Made by a program: the position numbers and the translations under genes
Source: Legionellaceae bacterium
GTDB taxonomy: Bacteria > Pseudomonadota > Gammaproteobacteria > Legionellales > Legionellaceae
Reading direction: 5' to 3'
Assembly: GCA_947504795.1 (NCBI GenBank)
Contig: CANNJG010000008.1
Location: 1 to 23,013 of the forward strand
Length of the DNA stretch: 23,013 bases
Notes under the pieces: model-generated
The model's database searches: none
What the model saw: the letters and a program-made list of their open reading frames with translations, nothing else
Told to the model about the DNA's origin: nothing
Shown here: piece by piece, positions 7,496-14,871 of the stretch
How positions within the stretch are numbered: position 1 is the first letter of the stretch
How the letters are laid out: every line of letters starts with the position of its first letter

Positions 7496-8236
7496 CTAAG
7501 GCACGTGCACCGCATCATAAATCGTTTGCGCTTCACCTTTCACATAGGCCCAATAGCGATCACCATAGGACCAATGCCAATATTCCGTCGGATAATTCAC
7601 AAACCCTTCTCTGGCCAACGCCTCCGACATCAGGCGGCGATGTGCTTGGGCGTCTTTAGAAATTGCCGTGGAATGCGTCATCGACAAGACCCCACCAGCA
7701 TCAGTCATCCAATCTTTAGGATGGATCCCCATATCAACAACCTGACCCTTATCATTCAATAAATACACATCAATCGCACTCCCCATGGCATGCGGAGGCG
7801 TGTTGGCGCTACCATCTAAATTCACAACCGGCGACACCAACTTAATAGTTTCCTGAAAAACTTGCGATTGAGACCAATCCGGATGGCGTTGTTGGACTGT
7901 TAAAAATTGTTTATCAAAAATCAATTTTTGTAAGGCTAGGCTTCGATACCCTTCGTAGAGACAAAAGTGATACCCCTTTGGTAAATGGCGGTTGGCGACA
8001 ACTAACTTATCATAAACAGTTTGGCGAACATACGTATAATCCTGGTTGTCTGGAATCTCCGGCGAAGGTCCGTAAGCAAGGATAGATTGTTGTTTAAAGT
8101 CCACCAACCGCTCCTCACTATGTCGGACCGGAATAGCCAAAACCCGCGGATCGACAATCAAAACTATCTCACTCGTTTTTGCCATGCAAACCCCAACTAC
8201 TAAAACGCCTAACCATCCATATTTAAGTATTTTCAT
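7496..8236 (-). CDS. ddpX: D-alanyl-D-alanine dipeptidase, exported (M15D family)
   Basis: Zinc peptidase of the VanX/DdpX family that hydrolyses D-Ala-D-Ala. The 246-residue product begins with a Lys-containing hydrophobic stretch ending VVGVCMA, a probable signal peptide cleaved near residue 19, so the enzyme should be periplasmic. Active-site features are visible: YEGYRSLALQ with Arg98, the metal block HAMGSAIDV (His149, Asp156), and TEYWHWSYGDRYWAY with the catalytic Glu218 and zinc ligand His221. There are no vanH/vanA-type partners nearby, so a role in peptidoglycan peptide breakdown is more likely than glycopeptide resistance. The gene is divergent from the frameshifted small gene at 8306. 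ATG at 8236 gives a sensible signal peptide. The symbol is by family; orthology to E. coli ddpX is not proven. Confidence 0.9.
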   Translation of the reverse strand: MKILKYGWLGVLVVGVCMAKTSEIVLIVDPRVLAIPVRHSEERLVDFKQQSILAYGPSPEIPDNQDYTYVRQTVYDKLVVANRHLPKGYHFCLYEGYRSLALQKLIFDKQFLTVQQRHPDWSQSQVFQETIKLVSPVVNLDGSANTPPHAMGSAIDVYLLNDKGQVVDMGIHPKDWMTDAGGVLSMTHSTAISKDAQAHRRLMSEALAREGFVNYPTEYWHWSYGDRYWAYVKGEAQTIYDAVHVP

Positions 8237-8305
8237 AACAAACCGGTATCATTAGGTCACCCGCTAATTATTTCATTTTCAGAAAATAATACAAGGGAAA
8301 TGAAA

Positions 8306-8634
8306 ATGGTCCAAAAAGACACATCAAACCTTAGTGCCCCCCCCTCAAGCAAAACCGTCTTACAGACAACGAAGTCGGCACAGAAGTACATCAAGCATTT
8401 TTAAACGCGCCCATCTCTGACAACAATAAAGCAACCATGATTTTAAGCGCTTTAGGCATCCCCCCGGTCGAAGGCTCAACCGAAGAACTACCCGCTGAAC
8501 TGTCCATTAAGCCACGTGACCCAAAAAATTCCGTACAAAACGCTGTTATCCAACAATACGCAACAATAAGAGACGAATTTAACTCAAAAAAAGACAGCGC
8601 GTTTACGGTAGAAACCAGGATGTCAGGTCCGTAA
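8306..8634 (+). pseudogene. Small unrecognised gene, frameshifted at a C8 tract (possible phase-variable gene)
   Basis: An AAGGG ribosome site (8293-8297) precedes ATG at 8306. This frame runs into eight C residues (8337-8344) and then stops at a TAA shortly after 8400. The -1 frame is open from the tract to TAA at 8632-8634. One extra C would join the halves into a 109-residue protein that starts MVQKDTSNLSAPPLKQNRLT. Residues 19-82 of that joined protein align with residues 99-161 of the protein encoded at 9363-9926. The pattern is LT-x5-T-x-VH-x-A, then KA-x-MI-x3-LG, then P-x2-P-x-N-x2-Q-x-A-x-I. This supports the joined frame as the real gene. An ATG at 8437 opens only the last 65 codons and has no ribosome site. 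No function is recognised. It could be a dead gene, a phase-variable gene, or read by ribosomal slippage. Confidence 0.65.
8337..8344 (+). repeat. Homopolymer C8 tract inside a coding region
   Basis: Eight consecutive C residues at codons 11-13 of the small gene starting at 8306. In an otherwise AT-leaning stretch this is conspicuous. Tract length sets the reading frame: C8 terminates early, while C9 (or C6) gives the full 109-residue (or 108-residue) product. Confidence 0.8.
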
Positions 8635-8663
8635 TTGAGCAGACCCTTTCCGCACAGATGTTA

Positions 8664-8861
8664 TCATGAATGCCGAACCAAAAAGACTAAAAAAGTAACG
8701 AATAGGATGAGCAAGACAGCTAAAATACCCATGCTGCGCAAACTCTGACTGATTTTGTCGCGACTAAATTGATCCGGGCGCGATTTAATAACGCGGTATA
8801 AGTACCAAACAATCACACCAGCACCAACCAATCCTAATACTTGATACAACGTTTCCATCAT
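8664..8861 (-). CDS. Small two-helix inner-membrane protein
   Basis: A 65-residue product (64 if the second of two adjacent ATGs is used) with two hydrophobic helices, about residues 5-24 (LYQVLGLVGAGVIVWYLY) and 44-62 (MGILAVLLILFVTFLVFLV). A basic/polar loop, KSRPDQFSRDK, joins them, suggesting the loop is cytoplasmic. GAGG lies 4-7 bases before the start codons, which supports translation. No family is recognised. It stands opposite in strand to its neighbours and has no partner in an operon. It is probably real because of the clean amphipathic design and ribosome site, but its function is unknown. Confidence 0.65.
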   Translation of the reverse strand: MMETLYQVLGLVGAGVIVWYLYRVIKSRPDQFSRDKISQSLRSMGILAVLLILFVTFLVFLVRHS

Positions 8862-8943
8862 GATACCTCGTTTGGGTTCACCCTAAGTGCATAATCAATG
8901 CTCAGCAAGGCTGGCGCATGCTCACGCTTAATCCCGGGATTAA

Positions 8944-8972
8944 TTAAAGTTTCTTAATTCGCGACCGATAAT
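8944..8972 (+). promoter_or_regulatory. Weak sigma-70-like promoter before hspQ
   Basis: TTAAAG (8944-8949) and GATAAT (8967-8972) are 17 bp apart, about 44 bp before the hspQ start. The -35 match is poor. I did not find a convincing sigma-32 heat-shock promoter. Treat as tentative. Confidence 0.25.
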
Positions 8973-9015
8973 CTAAACAAGTAACCATTATTTCATTTTT
9001 ATAGAAGAACACAAT

Positions 9016-9342
9016 ATGCAGCGCTTACAAGCCAGCAAATTAGCAAAATTTAATATCGGTGATATTGTCGTGCATCAACATCAAGGCTATCGAGCGGTCG
9101 TCATTGATGTAGATCCTCAATTTCAGGCATCGGGTCGTTATAACCCCCTTGCCAATCAACATACCTTCACCACCAGACATCCTTGGTACCGCTTACTCGT
9201 TGATAATTCCAATCAACAAACCTACGTCGAAGAGCCTTTACTTGTTAAAGATGAACAACCTAATGAGATCACCAATCCGCAACTAGAACAATATCTCATT
9301 CAACAAAACGGACGGTATCTTCGCGGATGTAGATACCATTAA
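9016..9342 (+). CDS. hspQ: Heat shock protein HspQ
   Basis: A 108-residue HspQ/YccV family protein. In E. coli this small soluble protein is heat-induced, was first described as binding hemimethylated DNA, and acts as a specificity factor for Lon protease. Family features are FNIGDIVVHQHQGYRAVVIDVDP (14-36), the PWYRLLVD block (about 55-62), and TYVEEPLL (about 69-76), which matches the H-T-Y-x-x-E stretch of the family. Length is close to the usual 105 residues. The ribosome site is weak (AGAAG). The unrecognised gene at 9363 follows after 20 bp, so the two are likely cotranscribed. That is notable because hspQ normally has no such partner. Confidence 0.9.
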   Translation: MQRLQASKLAKFNIGDIVVHQHQGYRAVVIDVDPQFQASGRYNPLANQHTFTTRHPWYRLLVDNSNQQTYVEEPLLVKDEQPNEITNPQLEQYLIQQNGRYLRGCRYH

Positions 9343-9362
9343 GTCGATAGGAGCATGGGAAA

Positions 9363-9926
9363 ATGATCAATTCAGATGATAGCAAACCATTTAAGGTTAC
9401 CCGACTCCCAAATATGGGTACAAGTAGATTGTTCCCTCGATTGGATGATGAACTATCCTATTCTGACACAGAGAATACTGATGATTCATCTCTACCATCT
9501 CGGCCAACTCAACGAAGAATCAACGATATTCATGCGTATCTCGAAAAGGCCGGAACAATATACACCGATAAAACCGATAAAAGCTATATGATTATAAAAA
9601 GCAACACAGGAAAAAAAACCCCTGCTCAACTTTGTGACTATCAAGAACACCCCTTACTCACCGCTGAAAAAAACAGTACGCAGGTTCATCGTGCATTAAT
9701 TGAGGATTCAATGGATATCGACGCCAAAGCAGAAATGATCCAAGCTTCCTTAGGATTATATCTTGACAACCCTCATGCAGATTTTAATCAAAACATAACT
9801 TTTGATCCCAAAATCCCAAATAATCCATTGCAGACAGCAATTATTGGCGTCTTTGAAAGACTAAAACAACAAAAGCTTAATATGGATAATTCTGATGATG
9901 ATTTTTTCACCGCTTCGGTAAAATAA
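9363..9926 (+). CDS. Unrecognised acidic protein, paralogue of the frameshifted gene at 8306
   Basis: A 187-residue acidic protein with no recognised domain, signal peptide or membrane helix. The first 55 residues are Ser/Asp/Arg-rich and look disordered (for example DTENTDDSSLPSRPTQ). The region from 99 to 161 is compact and shared with the frame-restored product at 8306-8634: LT-x5-T-x-VH, AKAEMI, SLGL, P-x2-P-x-N-x2-Q-x-A-x-I. The end is very acidic (NSDDDFF). AGGAG (9349-9353) lies 9 bases before the ATG. A three-codon mini-ORF (ATG at 9355, Met-Gly-Lys-stop) overlaps the start codon as ATGA. The soluble acidic, lineage-specific character would suit a secreted effector or a small regulatory protein, but nothing in the sequence proves either. 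Confidence 0.75.
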   Translation: MINSDDSKPFKVTRLPNMGTSRLFPRLDDELSYSDTENTDDSSLPSRPTQRRINDIHAYLEKAGTIYTDKTDKSYMIIKSNTGKKTPAQLCDYQEHPLLTAEKNSTQVHRALIEDSMDIDAKAEMIQASLGLYLDNPHADFNQNITFDPKIPNNPLQTAIIGVFERLKQQKLNMDNSDDDFFTASVK

Positions 9927-10013
9927 TAATAGCGCGAAGCACCTACTTTATGGGCAGAATCTATGTTCATTGGTTGCATTTGCAGTAGAATATAAACGCC
10001 TTTACGTATAAGT

Positions 10014-10042
10014 TTTTAAGTCAACGCCTAACCGACTTAAAA
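10014..10042. terminator. Inverted repeat at the 3' end of fre, possible terminator
   Basis: TTTTAAGTC (10014-10022) pairs perfectly with GACTTAAAA (10034-10042) over 9 bp with an 11-nt loop. It overlaps the fre stop codon and lies between the convergent ends of fre and the gene at 9363. The stem is AT-rich and lacks a strong U-run, so termination strength is doubtful. Confidence 0.4.
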
Positions 10043-10720
10043 TTCAAACGCATCCGAAAAAATCGCATCTGGCGCAACCCCTGCACAAACTAGCGCATCA
10101 CGAAGCAGAAACATTAAATCAAAAGGACCCGCCATGACCATTTGCCAGGCTTGAATATCATTGGGATGTCGCGATAAAACTTGGGATATTAACGACGATC
10201 GATCCCTTTGCGTCACGTGCGCACAGTAATATAAATCAGGGTTCTGCTGTTGCCAATCATCAAGCTGTTCACTCAGGTAAAAGTCTTCTGGGGTATGTAC
10301 ACTCCAAAACACCTCAAATCGTCGCGGTTGGGCCTCTGCCAAATGATGTTCGATCATGGCTTGAATCGGTGCAAACCCTGTCCCTGCGGCTATAAATACA
10401 ATTGGTTTTTGCGGTTGCAAGTGGGTGATGTCACAGCGTCCCAACGGGAGCGATATCGACACGCGTTGATGCAAAGCGAGTTGTGCGTGCAAAACGGCTT
10501 GTTTATGCTCATCTCTAGGAGGGCGAATATGGAGCTCATAGGTTTGCGCGCCCAGCGGCGCATTGGCAATTGAAAAAAAATTATCGCCTTCAGGACCGTG
10601 TATTTGTAAATACTGACCGGCGTGATACGCCACCCACCGATCTGGCTGCAATACATATTGCCAAACAGTTTGATTTAAGCGTTTAACCGCCACAACGGTC
10701 GCTGTCACTTGCTGTGTCAT
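10037..10720 (-). CDS. fre: NAD(P)H-flavin reductase (Fre/LuxG-like)
   Basis: Ferredoxin-reductase-fold protein of 227 residues that should reduce free flavins with NAD(P)H. It has a flavin-binding barrel with FFSIANAP (48-55, the R-x-Y-S position, here without the Arg), then the nucleotide domain with IAAGTGFAP (110-118) and MAGPFDLM near the C terminus. There is no cysteine cluster for an iron-sulphur centre, which points to Fre and not an oxygenase reductase. The frame opens further at a TTG (10741), but the ATG at 10720 overlaps the ubiD stop as ATGA, so coupling is likely and this start is chosen. The ubiD-fre arrangement is also found in enterobacteria. A supply of reduced FMN would serve formation of the prenylated flavin used by UbiD, which is an inference. 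Confidence 0.88.
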   Translation of the reverse strand: MTQQVTATVVAVKRLNQTVWQYVLQPDRWVAYHAGQYLQIHGPEGDNFFSIANAPLGAQTYELHIRPPRDEHKQAVLHAQLALHQRVSISLPLGRCDITHLQPQKPIVFIAAGTGFAPIQAMIEHHLAEAQPRRFEVFWSVHTPEDFYLSEQLDDWQQQNPDLYYCAHVTQRDRSSLISQVLSRHPNDIQAWQMVMAGPFDLMFLLRDALVCAGVAPDAIFSDAFEF

Positions 10721-12183
10721 GACAACCCCAACGCAGACCAATACCCATCCACTTGTTGCTCGATCAACGCGTCACGTTGAATAGGCTTACCCCATTCGCG
10801 TTGCGTTTCACTCGGCCATTTGTGGGTTGCATCTAAGCCCATTTTGGATCCCAACCCAGAGACGGGCGAGGCAAAGTCCAAATAATCAATCGGGGTGTTC
10901 TCTATCGTCACCGTATCACGGCTTGGATCCATCCGGGTGGTCATGGCCCAGATCACATCGGGCCAATGGCGCGCATTAATATCGTCGTCACACACAATCA
11001 CAAATTTGGTATACATAAACTGGCGTAAATAAGACCACACCGCCATCATCACACGTTTTGCGTGCCCTGGGTATTGCTTCTTAATCGTCACTACGGCTAA
11101 GCGATAAGAGCACCCCTCCGGCGGTAGATAAAAATCGACGATTTCTGGAAATTGTTTTTGCAAGAGTGGAATAAATACTTCGTTCAACGCCATGCCTAAA
11201 ATGGCAGGTTCATCCGGTGGTCTTCCCGTATACGTACTATGATAAATCGGTCGTTCGCGCTGGGTCATACGCTCTACCGTAAAAATCGGAAAAGATTCAA
11301 CTTCATTGTAATACCCAGTATGATCCCCAAAAGGGCCTTCTGGTGCGACTAATCCCGGCTCAAGGTAGCCTTCTAAAATAATTTCTGCATGAGCGGGGAC
11401 ATGCAAGTCCGATCCCAGTGCACGTACTAAATGGGAACGTTTACCCCGCAATAGTCCCGCAAATGCATATTCCGACAATGTATCCGGCACCGGAGTCACC
11501 GCCGCTAAAATTGTTGCCGGATCCGCCCCCAACGTCACAGTAATCGGGAAACGCTCTCCAGGATATGCGACTTGCCAGGCTTTATAATCCAACGCGCCCC
11601 CTCTATGTGACAACCAGCGCATAATTAATTTATTTTTAGATAAGACTTGTTGGCGATACACGCCCATATTCTCGCGCGGATGCCCAGGCCCTTTTGTCGT
11701 GACCAACCCCCAAGTAATCAAAGGGGCAACATCCCCCGGCCAGCACGTCTGAATAGGCAACAGAGTCAAATCGACGTCATCGCCTTCGAAGACAACGCTT
11801 TGGCAAAGCGCACGTGTCACATATTTAGGCGCCATATTCATGGCTTGTTTGAGAAGGGGTAATTTTTGAAAAGCATCTTTGAAACCGGTGGGCGGTTCTG
11901 GCTCTTTTAACGCCGAGAGCAATAGGCCAATGTCGCGCAAGGCAGCAATAGATGTCTCACCCATGCCTAACGCAACCCGTTCCACCGTACCAAATAAATT
12001 GGTTAAGACCGGGACGTCATAACCCTTAGGATGGGTAAATAACAAGGCCGGTCCTGCTGCGCGTAACACCCGATCCGAAACAACCGTCATCTCCAAATTC
12101 GGCGAAACAGGATACGCAACCCGCTTCAGGTGTTGTTGGTCTTCTAACTGAGCAATAAAGTCACGCAGATCGGTGTAAATCAT
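10717..12183 (-). CDS. ubiD: 4-hydroxy-3-polyprenylbenzoate decarboxylase UbiD
   Basis: Prenyl-FMN-dependent decarboxylase of the ubiquinone pathway. The 488-residue length fits the family (about 490). Characteristic blocks are ENMGVYRQQV (171-180) with the metal/phosphate ligand Asn172, MRWLSHRGGA (188-197) with conserved Arg and His, EGPFGDHTGYY, and YHSTYTGRPPDEP. The cofactor requires UbiX, which is not in this window. The start ATG lies 11 bp after the rho stop, and fre follows with a 4-bp overlap, giving a rho-ubiD-fre transcription unit. No missing residue or disruption was noticed. Confidence 0.96.
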   Translation of the reverse strand: MIYTDLRDFIAQLEDQQHLKRVAYPVSPNLEMTVVSDRVLRAAGPALLFTHPKGYDVPVLTNLFGTVERVALGMGETSIAALRDIGLLLSALKEPEPPTGFKDAFQKLPLLKQAMNMAPKYVTRALCQSVVFEGDDVDLTLLPIQTCWPGDVAPLITWGLVTTKGPGHPRENMGVYRQQVLSKNKLIMRWLSHRGGALDYKAWQVAYPGERFPITVTLGADPATILAAVTPVPDTLSEYAFAGLLRGKRSHLVRALGSDLHVPAHAEIILEGYLEPGLVAPEGPFGDHTGYYNEVESFPIFTVERMTQRERPIYHSTYTGRPPDEPAILGMALNEVFIPLLQKQFPEIVDFYLPPEGCSYRLAVVTIKKQYPGHAKRVMMAVWSYLRQFMYTKFVIVCDDDINARHWPDVIWAMTTRMDPSRDTVTIENTPIDYLDFASPVSGLGSKMGLDATHKWPSETQREWGKPIQRDALIEQQVDGYWSALGLS

Positions 12184-12194
12184 CGAGCCCTGTC

Positions 12195-13460
12195 TTATTC
12201 TTGGCGCTTCATCGCATCAAAAAACTCAGCATTGGTTTTATGGTTTTTCATGCGTTCGATCAAAAATTCAATCGCATCACACTCGTCCATAGACTGGAGT
12301 ATTTTACGTAATATCCAGGTGCGATGTAGATCTTCTGGGCTGAGTAACAAATCTTCACGACGAGTCCCTGAACGATTAATATTGATAGCAGGAAACACGC
12401 GACGCTCAGAAATATTTCGACTCAAATGAATCTCCATATTCCCAGTACCTTTGAATTCTTCGTAAATAACTTCATCCATTTTAGAACCGGTATCCACCAT
12501 CGCTGTCGCAATAATGGTTAAGCTACCGCCTTCTTCAATATTTCTGGCAGCACCGTATAAACGTTTAGGTCTCTGAAGCGCATTCGCATCCACCCCCCCA
12601 GTTAACACCTTTCCAGACGAAGGGATCACCGTATTATACGCACGCGCCAAACGCGTAATCGAATCCAATAAAATCACCACATCGCGCTTGTGTTCGACCA
12701 AGCGCTTCGCTTTTTCGATAACCATTTCTGCCACTTGAACGTGACGCGTCGCGGGTTCATCAAACGTAGACGCCACAACTTCCCCTTTAACCGAACGTTG
12801 CATTTCGGTCACTTCTTCTGGGCGCTCATCAATTAATAATACAATCAGAAAAATATCGGGATAATTTTTTTCAATAGAATGCGCAATATTTTGCAGCATC
12901 AGTGTCTTACCTGCTTTCGGAGGCGCCACAATTAAACCCCGTTGACCCCGACCAAAAGGAGCACACAAATCGACTACGCGTGCCGTTAAATCCTGGGTAC
13001 TCCCATTTCCTTGCTCCATGACCAAGCGCTCAGAAGCAAATAAAGGGGTTAAGTTTTCAAATAAGATCTTACGTTTCGTATTTTCAGGGGTATCGTAATT
13101 AATTTCATCCACTTTCAATAACGCAAAATAACGCTCACTGTCTTTAGGCGGTCGAATCTTTCCAGAAATGGTATCTCCGGTACGCAATCCAAAGCGGCGA
13201 ATTTGACTTGGGGATACATAAATATCATCCGGACCGGCCAAATAAGAGGCATCCGATGAGCGCAAAAACGCAAATCCACCTTCAGCAATAATTTGCACCG
13301 TGCCATTACCGTAAATATCTTCACCTTTTAAAGCATGCGTTTTTAAAATCGCGAAAATAATGTCTTGTTTACGCATATGAGAAACATTCTCAACCCCCAT
13401 GTCTTGCGCGATATTAACGAGATCGGCAATAGGCAATTGCTTTAGTTCACTAAGATTCAT
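12195..13460 (-). CDS. rho: Transcription termination factor Rho
   Basis: RNA-dependent ATPase helicase that ends transcription. Counted from the ATG at 13460 it has 421 residues, close to E. coli Rho (419) and very similar throughout. The N-terminal helical domain MNLSELK to MRKQDIIFAILK is followed by the RNA-binding cold-shock-like domain with GFAFLRS and YVSPSQIRRF. The Walker A motif PPKAGKT ends at residue 186, and Walker B lies in VVILLDSITRLARAYN. The Q-loop/R-loop segments SSGKVLTGGVD and EEFKGTGNM are intact. A GTG at 13469 would add three residues, but MNLSELK is the family start. It heads a unit with ubiD and fre. The upstream 157 bp hold a dyad at 13543-13583. Confidence 0.98.
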   Translation of the reverse strand: MNLSELKQLPIADLVNIAQDMGVENVSHMRKQDIIFAILKTHALKGEDIYGNGTVQIIAEGGFAFLRSSDASYLAGPDDIYVSPSQIRRFGLRTGDTISGKIRPPKDSERYFALLKVDEINYDTPENTKRKILFENLTPLFASERLVMEQGNGSTQDLTARVVDLCAPFGRGQRGLIVAPPKAGKTLMLQNIAHSIEKNYPDIFLIVLLIDERPEEVTEMQRSVKGEVVASTFDEPATRHVQVAEMVIEKAKRLVEHKRDVVILLDSITRLARAYNTVIPSSGKVLTGGVDANALQRPKRLYGAARNIEEGGSLTIIATAMVDTGSKMDEVIYEEFKGTGNMEIHLSRNISERRVFPAININRSGTRREDLLLSPEDLHRTWILRKILQSMDECDAIEFLIERMKNHKTNAEFFDAMKRQE

Positions 13461-13542
13461 AGGTCTCACTTGATTTGATTATTAAATAGATGATTTTGAT
13501 TATCCAGGAAAATTACTTCACTAGCGGTTGTCATTAACCTTC

Positions 13543-13583
13543 AGTGTGTTGGACACTTGTATTTGAAATACATTTCACACACT
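13543..13583. promoter_or_regulatory. Dyad-symmetric sequence upstream of rho
   Basis: AGTGTGT (13543-13549) and ACACACT (13577-13583) are perfect inverted arms. They enclose a 13-bp near-central palindrome GTATTTGAAATAC (13559-13571). It lies between the waaL stop and the rho start, 83 bp or more before rho. It could be an operator, part of a rho leader structure, or the end of the waaL transcript; there is no clear U-run. Confidence 0.4.
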
Positions 13584-13617
13584 CGATGGCCATACTAACA
13601 TAGGCAGGCTCTAAAAG

Positions 13618-14871
13618 CTATAGGGCGCATTCCCCTTTTTTTGCATGCGTTCGAAAGCCTATCGTGCCATTCATGTTATGGGTACATCTGGGTAAGACAT
13701 CAAATTCCCCCAAACACAAGGCCATCAACGTTAAGAAAAAATAACCACATCCAGAGTAAAATATCAGTGAATCTGTAAAACTACCGACGATAAACGGAAT
13801 CAACAAGGCGAAAGCAAAAGGTTTCATTGCCTGCAAACGCCAACTCGCAAGGATCAATGCCACTAACCAACCGAAATATAATACCAACCCAACAACGCCA
13901 TATTCCGCGGCAATCAACCAATATTGATTGTGGGGTTCACGCAATTGTTTCCCCCATGCAGGAACGGGCTGGCGTTCATCAAAATAATAGGTTAATGCCC
14001 CAGAGCCATTGCCTATAAACGGACGCTCCTTAAAAAGCGTATGAGCAAATGTATGAAATTGCATTCTAAATCCCAGCGACGTATTAGCATCGCCATGATG
14101 CAAGCCGTGGAGATCTTTATAAATCCTATCCACACTCGCTTGCATAATCGCGCTCGTATGAAATACCAATAACCCAGACAACCCAAGGACAACCACGGCG
14201 ACGAAAAGCTGCCAACGTTTGAATACTTGAAACGTCAGTAACCCCATCGTAATCGCATACATGATATATCCCGTGCGACCCTGACTAACAAATAAAATCT
14301 CATAACTCAATAAGAGAAAGGCAAGGATGTAAGCCCAACGCCACTGCTTATCTTTAATCGCGTAATACCCCACGACATAACTTGCAAAAGCCAGCATATG
14401 CCCAGTAATAATATGATTGCGAAACACACTGCCCGCAGGCAAATTGGTATGAATCCAGCCTATCGCCATAACAAATGAGACAAAAACGGTAATAAGCATC
14501 GCGGCAACAAAAACATGTAATCCAATATATCGCGTTTTTGGATGCGTAAACCCCAACATTAACAACGGCATCCACACCAGCTTGGTATATTTTTCCACCA
14601 CAAAACCTTGTTCATTCCACAGGGCTGGACTCCATAAACAACTGATAATGACCCAAAACAATAGCCCGCACATCCACCACACCCAAGGCTGTTGACGTAT
14701 ACTTTTCATGCTGTGTCGATTCCATTTTTGCACCAGAAGAACAACAACACTGATCACCAAAGCAATACTCTTTAAGCTCGAGCTTAAAGGAATAAAAAAT
14801 AATAAGGCAAACAAAGCAGCATGTAATATCTTGTCTGACCGCAGCCAAGCAAAACGTGTGTGCTTAACCAT
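13618..14871 (-). CDS. waaL: O-antigen ligase-like membrane protein (WaaL/Wzy_C family)
   Basis: Polytopic inner-membrane protein of 417 residues with about ten or more hydrophobic helices. A large periplasmic loop lies between residues about 238 and 320. The loop carries the Wzy_C signature SLGFRMQF, FIGNGSGA and REPHNQYW with His314. SQGRTGY holds Arg199, likely equivalent to the catalytic Arg of WaaL. The family transfers undecaprenyl-linked glycan to lipid A-core or polymerises it. The neighbouring heptosyltransferase overlaps it by 8 bp, which favours LPS ligase over polymerase. The last 35 residues, after the final helix, are a basic cytoplasmic tail with two Cys and no counterpart that I recognise. 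The ligase-versus-polymerase choice cannot be settled from sequence alone. Confidence 0.82.
   Translation of the reverse strand: MVKHTRFAWLRSDKILHAALFALLFFIPLSSSLKSIALVISVVVLLVQKWNRHSMKSIRQQPWVWWMCGLLFWVIISCLWSPALWNEQGFVVEKYTKLVWMPLLMLGFTHPKTRYIGLHVFVAAMLITVFVSFVMAIGWIHTNLPAGSVFRNHIITGHMLAFASYVVGYYAIKDKQWRWAYILAFLLLSYEILFVSQGRTGYIMYAITMGLLTFQVFKRWQLFVAVVVLGLSGLLVFHTSAIMQASVDRIYKDLHGLHHGDANTSLGFRMQFHTFAHTLFKERPFIGNGSGALTYYFDERQPVPAWGKQLREPHNQYWLIAAEYGVVGLVLYFGWLVALILASWRLQAMKPFAFALLIPFIVGSFTDSLIFYSGCGYFFLTLMALCLGEFDVLPRCTHNMNGTIGFRTHAKKGECAL

Noticed and set aside
7496..8236. Vancomycin-resistance function (vanX)
   Set aside because: The enzyme family fits, but there are no vanH, vanA or two-component genes and the protein has an export signal, so a peptidoglycan-breakdown role is preferred.
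8267..8305. Inverted repeats (ATTATTT/AAATAAT and TTTCATTT/AAATGAAA) just before the frameshifted gene
   Set aside because: They could hide the ribosome site in a hairpin, but they are short and AT-rich, so chance occurrence is likely.
9788..9979. 63-codon minus-strand frame overlapping the end of the gene at 9363
   Set aside because: It is contained largely in the opposite strand of a better-supported gene and has no ribosome site.
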